From the NCBI GenBank assembly GCA_003485955.1, contig DNHH01000134.1, positions 2,808-8,798 on the forward strand: a stretch of 5,991 nucleotides of DNA, written 5' to 3'. The notes under the pieces were generated by a model that saw nothing but the letters and a program-made list of their open reading frames with translations, was not told the DNA's origin and searched no databases. Position numbers and translations under genes: made by a program. Positions 1 through 5,005 of the stretch are shown piece by piece. This stretch comes from Opitutia bacterium (GTDB lineage Bacteria; Verrucomicrobiota; Verrucomicrobiia; Opitutales; UBA953). Positions within the stretch are counted from its first letter, which is position 1, and each line of letters starts with the position of its first letter.

Positions 1-406
1 AGCCTAAATCTGTTTGAGCGTTTGCTGGATCTGACTTCACAGCATTTTTATCTACCGATGAATTTACATCCGTAAGGGTGATGTCGAGGCCTTTGCCTTC
101 GAGTTCGGCGAGGTGCACATGTCCGCTGAGCAAACGTAGCACGGATAAATCTCCACGTAAGGATTCAGCCTTCAGGCGGGTACCATCCTGAAGGGTAAGA
201 TCAATACCTTCGGCGTTAAAAGTTCCGTCAAGGGTTGCTTCGATTTTGTTAATACCGCCCGTGATGCCTGCGTCGGTGAGTACACCGGCAACGCGTGGCC
301 CGAGACTGTCCGCGCGTAGCTGGATGTCTGCCCAAATGGCTACGCCAGCGAGGACTACGGTCAAAATAGAGAAACTCCAGAGGAGGATGCGGACGGAACG
401 ACCCAT
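1..406 (-). CDS. AsmA/TamB-like membrane-anchored protein, N-terminal part (partial)
   Basis: This is the first 135 codons of a minus-strand reading frame that is still open at the left window edge, so the C-terminus is missing. The protein starts MGRSVRILLW and has one hydrophobic segment at about residues 7-27, followed by a region that should lie in the periplasm. That region contains alternating-hydrophobic beta segments (GINKIEATLDG, GIDLTLQDGTRLKAESL, HLAELEGKGLDITL). An N-terminal anchor followed by repeated strands of the type 'ActGkGldItL' is typical of AsmA/TamB/DUF748-like proteins, which form long hydrophobic grooves and are linked to phospholipid transport or outer-membrane assembly. 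The family call rests on this pattern only. ATG at 406 is the only plausible start in frame; a purine-rich AGGGAGGA lies 16 bases upstream, farther than usual. The gene follows the SGNH hydrolase gene on the same strand but is separated from it by a terminator. It could instead be an unrelated single-pass beta-rich protein. Confidence 0.6.
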   Translation of the reverse strand, partial: MGRSVRILLWSFSILTVVLAGVAIWADIQLRADSLGPRVAGVLTDAGITGGINKIEATLDGTFNAEGIDLTLQDGTRLKAESLRGDLSVLRLLSGHVHLAELEGKGLDITLTDVNSSVDKNAVKSDPANAQTDLG

Positions 407-445
407 GGCTTCAAATAGCGTGTCCTCCCTGGGCGACTGGGCGAT

Positions 446-474
446 AAAAAAGCCCCCAAATTTCTATGGGGGCT
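446..474 (-). terminator. Rho-independent terminator after the SGNH hydrolase gene
   Basis: Read on the minus strand, a perfect 7-bp stem AGCCCCC/GGGGGCT with a 10-base loop is followed directly by a run of T residues (TTTTTTAT). It begins 22 bases after the hydrolase stop codon at 497. It also lies only 40 bases before the start of the AsmA-like gene, so it should largely uncouple the two genes. No T-run serves the plus strand, so its orientation is clear. Confidence 0.85.
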
Positions 475-496
475 AGGGCATTTGATAATATGCCGC

Positions 497-1330
497 TCAG
501 CGCCCTAATTCTTTAAGCCCTGCCTTCAGATCTTCGGCCCAAATTTCATAGCCCTTCCGGTTTGGGTGTAAGAGATCTGGCATAATTGTTTTGGGTAAGG
601 TGCCGTCGGCCTCGAGGTACTTCGATGCAAGGTCGCGTACGCGAACAACCTTTTTTAAATCTTCCGCAAGGGTATCAATAACGAGCTTATTGGCCTTCTC
701 ATTATTCACGCGCATGGCGTCATCGCTTTTTGCGCCCCGTGGGAAAATGTTATAAAGGATGATGGGTGTATCGGACGAGTAGCTGTGAAGCCGCTTGAGG
801 ATGGCGTGCACGCCAGCGGCAATGTCTTCGGGTTTATCCATGCGGTGCCCGGTATTGTTTGTTCCAATCATGACTACGAATGCACGTGGCTTTAGGCCTG
901 CGGGAAGATTTCCGTTTTGTAAGCGCCAGAGAACGTTCTCCGTGCGGTCGCCACTGGTCGCTAAATTCACAAACGTCCCAGTGTCTTTGAGCAAATCCAT
1001 ATTACCCTCCCAGGCATGGGTAATCGAGTCGCCCACGAGGATGATGCTGCCGCCACCTGCTTTCACAGAATCTTGGGCCCACTGACATTGTTGTTTATGT
1101 CGATTGTCCGTACCACCTTGGACTCTTCCGTCATTTGCGCGAGGGTAGGGCACGGTTGCGAAGTTAAAAGGCGCTGCTGTTATGGCATTTAATTGAGTAT
1201 TCAGGGAAGCAACTTTTTCGCTTTCGTTAATCCATCGGCCAAAAAGCGCGGCAGCTATTCCTACAAGGCCCGCACATGCGACGGAAAGCAGGAAGACAGG
1301 TTTCGATATGCCAGTGCTTTGATGGGTCAT
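497..1330 (-). CDS. SGNH/GDSL-family hydrolase, PAF-acetylhydrolase-like, membrane-anchored
   Basis: A complete 277-residue protein. A hydrophobic segment at about residues 11-31 acts as a signal anchor or uncleaved signal peptide, so the catalytic domain should face the periplasm. The SGNH blocks are all present: block I VGDSIT with nucleophile Ser102; block II NLATSGDRTENVLWRL with Gly127; block III IGTNN with Asn158; block V DLLHPN with Asp252 and His255 completing the triad. The LWRL-x-NG, GTNN and IFPRG stretches resemble the PAF-acetylhydrolase IB beta/gamma subgroup, which removes acetyl groups from esters; bacterial relatives often act on acetylated carbohydrates. The true substrate cannot be read from sequence. 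The ATG at 1330 is preceded by a weak purine stretch (AGAGAG) about 14 bases upstream. The gene is divergent from the barrel-protein gene and has its own terminator. The hydrolase fold is secure; substrate and cell location are inferred. Confidence 0.9.
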   Translation of the reverse strand: MTHQSTGISKPVFLLSVACAGLVGIAAALFGRWINESEKVASLNTQLNAITAAPFNFATVPYPRANDGRVQGGTDNRHKQQCQWAQDSVKAGGGSIILVGDSITHAWEGNMDLLKDTGTFVNLATSGDRTENVLWRLQNGNLPAGLKPRAFVVMIGTNNTGHRMDKPEDIAAGVHAILKRLHSYSSDTPIILYNIFPRGAKSDDAMRVNNEKANKLVIDTLAEDLKKVVRVRDLASKYLEADGTLPKTIMPDLLHPNRKGYEIWAEDLKAGLKELGR

Positions 1331-1425
1331 GGCACAGTGATACTCTCTGCTTAAGGTCGGTGAAAGCGCAAAAGTCGCATGGGCTATACTTGTCTTCTCT
1401 GCCTCTCGCGGTTACGCCTTTAATC
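1331..1425. promoter_or_regulatory. Divergent intergenic region, likely holding two promoters
   Basis: These 95 bases separate the minus-strand hydrolase start from the plus-strand barrel-protein start and must hold the promoters of both unless transcription comes from farther away. On the plus strand, TATACT at 1385-1390 resembles a -10 box and lies 35 bases before the ATG, but no good -35 hexamer sits at the right spacing. No clear minus-strand promoter could be picked. No terminator or long inverted repeat was seen. Confidence 0.35.
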
Positions 1426-2331
1426 ATGCGTCCCTTGCTTCTAATTTCCGGCCTTTTGCCGTTCACGGTTTTTTCTCAACAGACTTCGACCCCTTCTAAG
1501 ACGGGCTGGGTGCTGATGGGAGACTATCAAGGGCATGGTGCGGCAGACGTGAGTCATGCCGATGGTCTGAGCGGAACTTTTCAACGCACGCGCAGCGGCT
1601 TTGAGGCCATCCATGAAGGAGCTGATCATGCCCTTGATATCGAATACTATAATTACACCCATAAATTCACCGGTGCCATTGCGGGAAATCCCGACCGTGT
1701 TTACGGCGATACCTCGGACTTTATTGTTTCAGGTTTCACACAGTGGCAGGCGAGGTCTGGTCATGGTCATTACCAATTTATCGGAGCGCTTGAAGCCGCG
1801 CCTGAAACTTCCGACACATCTGGACTCGGACTTGGTGATGCGGTGCGCTGGGGTTTTGGTGGCGCCTATCGATGGACGCCTGCAGCCACCTTTGATGTAG
1901 CCCTCGGCGTGATGCTCCAAGATCGCTACGAAATGTCTATACTGCCTATTCCATATGCACGTGCGAAGTGGACGCCAGATGCGAGCGTCAGCATTGAGTT
2001 TCGTATCACCGGCTTGCAAAACGGTTTTTACGCCCGCTGGTTCGCCACCGCGGATAAAGCCACCAGCATCGATTTTTCCTGCGCTTACGAAACGTTAACC
2101 TTTCGACTGACGGATGGTAGCTATGGGCACCGCGCAGTTTCGATTGGCGAAGTTCCTTTGCGCGTAGGCGTCACACAGTTTCTTGAGTCGAGTGGCACAT
2201 GGTTCGTTCGCGGTGCTTTTGAGTGGGTTGCCTTTCACCGGGAAACTTTCCGTCATGACGGAAATACCGTGAACGTCTTCCAGGCTCCTGACGCACCGGG
2301 TTGGACAATGCGGGTCGGGGCAAGATTCTAA
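1426..2331 (+). CDS. Exported outer-membrane beta-barrel protein, DUF6268-like
   Basis: A 301-residue protein from the chosen start. Residues 1-17 (MRPLLLISGLLPFTVFS) form a signal peptide, with likely cleavage before QQ at 18-19. The rest lacks long hydrophobic helices. It shows many short amphipathic strands rich in Tyr, Trp, Phe and Gly, joined by polar turns (for example ALDIEYYNYTHKF, GFGGAYRWTP, FDVALGVMLQDRYEM), and ends in RVGARF. A terminal Phe after an alternating strand is the usual beta-signal for BAM-dependent insertion. The overall pattern resembles DUF6268, a barrel family of unknown function; this family call is from memory and less sure than the barrel prediction. The open frame extends upstream to an ATG at 1276, but that would overlap the divergent hydrolase gene by 55 bases and bury the signal peptide behind 50 residues, so 1426 is preferred. 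No Shine-Dalgarno sequence precedes it. No ligand or transport role can be assigned. Confidence 0.75.
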   Translation: MRPLLLISGLLPFTVFSQQTSTPSKTGWVLMGDYQGHGAADVSHADGLSGTFQRTRSGFEAIHEGADHALDIEYYNYTHKFTGAIAGNPDRVYGDTSDFIVSGFTQWQARSGHGHYQFIGALEAAPETSDTSGLGLGDAVRWGFGGAYRWTPAATFDVALGVMLQDRYEMSILPIPYARAKWTPDASVSIEFRITGLQNGFYARWFATADKATSIDFSCAYETLTFRLTDGSYGHRAVSIGEVPLRVGVTQFLESSGTWFVRGAFEWVAFHRETFRHDGNTVNVFQAPDAPGWTMRVGARF

Positions 2332-2390
2332 GTTTAAGGAGTTCCTAGAGGCGGGTATGGATTGGCCGACTTCGTTGCCTGTCTTGCCCT

Positions 2391-2418
2391 AAATTCGGCA
2401 CCCCTGTTGCCGATTTTG
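2391..2418 (+). terminator. Probable rho-independent terminator after the barrel-protein gene
   Basis: About 60 bases after the stop codon, TCGGCA (2395-2400) and TGCCGA (2408-2413) form a perfect 6-bp stem around a 7-base loop. The stem can be extended past one mismatch by three A-T pairs and is followed by TTTTG. The stem is short and the T-run has only four residues, so termination may be partial. It would separate the barrel gene from amt. Confidence 0.5.
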
Positions 2419-2420
2419 TC

Positions 2421-2443
2421 GCATCTTAAGCACTTTTAAGAGC
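2421..2443. repeat. Short inverted repeat upstream of amt, possible operator
   Basis: TCTTAA (2424-2429) and TTAAGA (2436-2441) are perfect inverted repeats around a 6-base centre. Outer GC pairs extend the symmetry if one A is bulged. There is no T-run after it, and its AT-rich 6-6-6 layout is more like a protein-binding dyad than a terminator. It is centred about 60 bases before the preferred amt start. The regulator is unknown and chance occurrence is possible. Confidence 0.3.
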
Positions 2444-2464
2444 GAAAGGGTCTGAAAGATGCAT

Positions 2465-2480
2465 TGGCACAGTGGGTGCG
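2465..2480 (+). promoter_or_regulatory. Sigma-54-like -24/-12 element before amt
   Basis: TTGGCACAGTGGGTGCG holds the -24 GG (2466-2467) and -12 GC (2478-2479) dinucleotides with the required 10 bases between them, and the -24 half matches TGGCAC fully. The -12 half (GTGCG) is imperfect against TTGCA or TTGCT. Sigma-54 control of ammonium transporter genes is well known in other bacteria, which makes the position meaningful. Transcription would begin near 2491, leaving only about four bases before the ATG at 2495. No NtrC-type binding site was recognised upstream. Confidence 0.4.
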
Positions 2481-2494
2481 ATAGTCCTCATGCT

Positions 2495-3976
2495 ATGAAA
2501 CCCTTGCTCCGCATCCTTACCCTTATTGCACTGCTTGCGATTCCTGTACTCGCACCTGCGCAGACAACCACTCCCGCGAAAGCACCTGCTGCGCCTGCTC
2601 CAGCAAGCGTCGAACAACGGGTAGCCGACCTTGAGGCGTACATTAACAACACCTCTCCGAAAACAGCGGATGAAAAAGTCCTTGGAGGGCCCGTCTCCGC
2701 CACGACAGGTCCTGGACACAACGCCTTTATGATGGTGAGTGCCGCGCTTGTGCTCTTTATGACTTTACCTGGCCTCTTTCTTTTCTACGGCGGCTTAGTT
2801 CGCACAAAAAATGTACTCTCGGTTGCCGCTCAATGTATCGGCCTTGCAGGGCTTGTGACTATTCTTTGGTGGGCCTTCGGTTATTCGCTGGTCTTTGGTA
2901 AGAATTTTGCGGGAACACCGATTGGAAATATTTTCGGTGGATCGGAATACTTCTTCTTCGAAGGCGTAACTTCGGTCCCTAACACCGACTACGCTTATTG
3001 GATTTCGCAGAACGTCTTTGCGATGTTCCAGCTGATGTTCGCAATCATTACGCCTGCACTGATCATCGGTGCGATTGCGGAGCGTATGAAGTTCTCAGCT
3101 GTTATGGCATTTTCGACGCTCTGGATGTTTATCGTCTACTTCCCAATGGCTCACCACATTTGGGGTATCACGGGCGAGATGAACGGTGTTTGGAATGCCT
3201 CTGCGAGTATCAAAGCAATCGACTTCGCCGGTGGAACGGTGGTCCATATGACATCAGGATGGTCGGCCCTCTTGCTTTGTATCCTGGTCGGTAAGCGCGC
3301 AGGTTTCGGCAAAGTGCCAATGACGCCTCACTCGATGGTGCTGTGTATGATTGGCACGGGCATGCTCTGGGTTGGTTGGTACGGCTTTAATGCTGGATCG
3401 GCTCTCGCTGCCGACGGTGTCGCTGCGCAGGCCTTCACAACGACCACCCTTGCTGCGGCTGTCGCCGCCTTCACCTGGGGTGCGCTCGAGTGGGTACTTC
3501 GCAAACACGCAAGCATTCTTGGCATGTGCTCGGGAGCAGTGGCTGGTCTTGTTGTCATCACACCTGCGGCTGGCTTTGTGAGTGCAGGTTCGGCGGTCAT
3601 TATCGGCGTGTTGGCCGGCATCATTCCATTCCTTGCAGTCGTGTACCTTAAGTCGAAGCTCGGGTATGATGACGCACTCGACACCTTTGGCGTCCATGCG
3701 GTTGGCGGAACGCTCGGTGCTATTGTCACAGGTGTCTTTGCAACCGCAGATGCGAATGCCAATTTGAATACCAACTTGAAAGGCATCATGGAGAGTGGAT
3801 TAGTCATCGAGCAATTTAAGGCTATCGGTGTCACGCTGGCTCTTTCGCTAACCGCGACCTTCATTATTGGTATGTTTATCAAGAACACGATTGGACTTCG
3901 CCCGTCCGATGAAGATGAAGCACGCGGCCTTGATATCACTGACCACGGCGAAGAAGGTTACTCGCTGAAGGGATAA
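2495..3976 (+). CDS. amt: Ammonium transporter, Amt/Rh family
   Basis: A 493-residue inner-membrane channel for ammonium uptake. Residues 1-23 form a signal peptide (MKPLLRILTLIALLAIPVLA, then PAQ), as in other Amt proteins with a cleaved leader. A Pro/Ala-rich linker and a short helix (about 39-52) precede the Amt domain, whose 11 expected membrane helices start near residue 78. Pore landmarks by analogy with E. coli AmtB: the F-Q-x-x-F gate with Phe178 and Phe182, Trp223 in HHIWG, Asp243 in DFAGGTVVH, twin His251 and His401 (FGVHAVGG), and Phe298 in WYGFNAGS. The cytosolic tail GLRPSDEDEARGLDITDHGE matches the conserved C-terminal region through which PII (GlnK) proteins gate the channel. 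The open frame reaches an ATG at 2459 (505 residues, with AAAGGG 9 bases before it), but 2495 gives a standard leader. The gene is followed by a strong terminator and no glnK is beside it in the window, so it seems monocistronic. Confidence 0.95.
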   Translation: MKPLLRILTLIALLAIPVLAPAQTTTPAKAPAAPAPASVEQRVADLEAYINNTSPKTADEKVLGGPVSATTGPGHNAFMMVSAALVLFMTLPGLFLFYGGLVRTKNVLSVAAQCIGLAGLVTILWWAFGYSLVFGKNFAGTPIGNIFGGSEYFFFEGVTSVPNTDYAYWISQNVFAMFQLMFAIITPALIIGAIAERMKFSAVMAFSTLWMFIVYFPMAHHIWGITGEMNGVWNASASIKAIDFAGGTVVHMTSGWSALLLCILVGKRAGFGKVPMTPHSMVLCMIGTGMLWVGWYGFNAGSALAADGVAAQAFTTTTLAAAVAAFTWGALEWVLRKHASILGMCSGAVAGLVVITPAAGFVSAGSAVIIGVLAGIIPFLAVVYLKSKLGYDDALDTFGVHAVGGTLGAIVTGVFATADANANLNTNLKGIMESGLVIEQFKAIGVTLALSLTATFIIGMFIKNTIGLRPSDEDEARGLDITDHGEEGYSLKG

Positions 3977-4005
3977 TTACCTGGCTGACACAAAGCCTAG
4001 CTATG

Positions 4006-4034
4006 AAAAGGCCCCGGTTAAGCCGGGGCCTTTT
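4006..4034. terminator. Strong bidirectional rho-independent terminator between amt and ogg
   Basis: GGCCCCGG (4010-4017) and CCGGGGCC (4023-4030) form a perfect 8-bp GC-rich stem with a TTAAG loop, flanked by AAAA on the left and TTTT on the right. On the plus strand it ends in TTTTGTTTT, 30 bases after the amt stop codon. On the minus strand it ends in TTTTCATAG, about 49 bases after the glycosylase stop codon. Its place between two convergent genes fits use by both. Confidence 0.92.
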
Positions 4035-4082
4035 GTTTTGTAGACATGCGCACGCTAGCTCTCTGATACGGAAACTTTTCCT

Positions 4083-4961
4083 TTAGCTTTTCGGATTCTT
4101 GCTTTGTGCTCTCGCTGCAGCGAAGAGGAATTGCTGTGCGAGTCCTGCGGCTGCACCGTAATGTGCACGTCCGAAGCGTTCGAGGGCCAGACGTTTCCAG
4201 CCTTTAAGGGTGTAGCCTTCGACGAGAATTTGCTCGATCCACGTGTCGACTGGGAATGACTCAAGTCTTCCGAAACCAAAGAGGGCGACACATGCCGCGA
4301 CTTTCGGTCCGACGCCAGGCAGCTTTGCAAGTTCTACGAGCAATGCGTCGGTCTCGAGGGCACCAAGTTCTTCAGCCCAATTTGGCCGCCGCTCTAGTTC
4401 TATAGCTGTCTCTTGAATGAATGTTGCACGATAGCCTAGTCCGCAGGCTTTGAGAGTTACTGGGTCCGCCCGTGCGAGCTTTGCCCAGTCGGGAAGCGCG
4501 TGGAAGTCTGGGGCAAGTTTTTCGCCAAGTTGGTCGGCAAGGGCTGCGACCATACGACGAATCTGAATGATCTGTTTGTTTGAACTACAAAGAAAAGCTA
4601 GCAGGGCTTCGTCGGGTGTTTGTGCGAGAATGCGTAGCCCTGGGAAGCGCGCTAGAGCGCTCGCCAGGAATGGGTCGGAGCGCCAAGGGAGGGCATCGAT
4701 CGCACGCGCCTGTTTGCCTGCTGCATCGAGGTAGATACCTAGGTCCTCAGCGATACTTGGTTTTCCTAGCGGCTGACGCCATGCAATGCCTTCGGGCTCT
4801 GGGCGTAATTGCGCGATATGGCGTCCAAATACGCCTGTCCATGTGCCATCATCATTGCGCTGCCAGCGGAAGCTCTGCCCGCCGTCGAGTATCTCTACGA
4901 GAGTCGCTTCTCCTGGAGCGTCAGCCATTCGCAGCACCTGCCATTCAGACCAGTCGCTCAT
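4083..4961 (-). CDS. ogg: 8-oxoguanine DNA glycosylase/AP lyase, OGG1 type (HhH-GPD)
   Basis: A 292-residue base-excision repair enzyme expected to remove 8-oxoguanine opposite cytosine and then cleave the abasic site. The N-terminal domain carries the OGG1 hallmark GGQSFRWQ (about residues 27-34). The central part has CSSNKQIIQIRRMV, matching the 'CSNNN-x-x-x-I' stretch of OGG1 proteins, and GLGYRATFI. The helix-hairpin-helix reads LAKLPGVGPKVAACVALFGF, with Lys220 as catalytic Schiff-base lysine and Cys224 in the position that helps recognise the oxidised base. Asp239 in FPVDTW is the conserved GPD aspartate. Trp241 stands where human OGG1 has His270, as in some bacterial members. The frame can start at a TTG at 4985, but ATG at 4961 has a GAAG motif 6 bases upstream and begins MSDWSEW, so it is preferred. 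The gene lies 44 bases after the sulfatase stop on the same strand and may be co-transcribed with it. It is convergent with amt. Confidence 0.9.
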   Translation of the reverse strand: MSDWSEWQVLRMADAPGEATLVEILDGGQSFRWQRNDDGTWTGVFGRHIAQLRPEPEGIAWRQPLGKPSIAEDLGIYLDAAGKQARAIDALPWRSDPFLASALARFPGLRILAQTPDEALLAFLCSSNKQIIQIRRMVAALADQLGEKLAPDFHALPDWAKLARADPVTLKACGLGYRATFIQETAIELERRPNWAEELGALETDALLVELAKLPGVGPKVAACVALFGFGRLESFPVDTWIEQILVEGYTLKGWKRLALERFGRAHYGAAAGLAQQFLFAAARAQSKNPKS

Positions 4962-4986
4962 CGTAACTTCAAATAATGAATACAAC

Positions 4987-5004
4987 TTTAGGTCTAGCCC
5001 TAAA
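4987..5004. repeat. Inverted repeat in the sulfatase-ogg spacer
   Basis: TTTAGG (4987-4992) and CCTAAA (4999-5004) are perfect 6-base arms around a 6-base centre, taking up much of the 44-base spacer. There is no following T-run in the minus-strand direction, so it is not a convincing terminator. It may be an operator or an mRNA hairpin before ogg, or chance. Confidence 0.3.
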
Positions 5005-5005
5005 A

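Noticed and set aside
246..476. Plus-strand open frame opposite the AsmA-like gene
   Set aside because: It overlaps the better-supported minus-strand gene and runs into the terminator hairpin; the peptide has no recognisable features.
1270..1280. Possible lipoprotein cysteine (Cys19) in the hydrolase N-terminus
   Set aside because: The sequence before it (SVAC) lacks the leucine-like residue at -3, and the hydrophobic segment continues for about ten residues after the Cys, so a transmembrane anchor fits better.
1276..1425. Upstream in-frame extension of the barrel-protein gene by 50 codons
   Set aside because: It would overlap the divergent hydrolase gene and place a clear signal peptide in the interior of the protein.
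2363..2379. Second sigma-54-like match, TTGGCCGACTTCGTTGCC, after the barrel-protein gene
   Set aside because: GG and GC are 11 bases apart instead of 10, a spacing that sigma-54 does not normally tolerate, and the -24 half is poor.
3254..3939. Long open frames antisense to amt on the minus strand (up to about 200 codons)
   Set aside because: They lie wholly opposite a strongly conserved amt gene, have biased low-complexity composition and match no family; they are shadows of amt codon use.
4962..4985. TTG start at 4985 for the DNA glycosylase
   Set aside because: The eight extra residues fit no family feature, and the ATG at 4961 has a closer Shine-Dalgarno-like motif.
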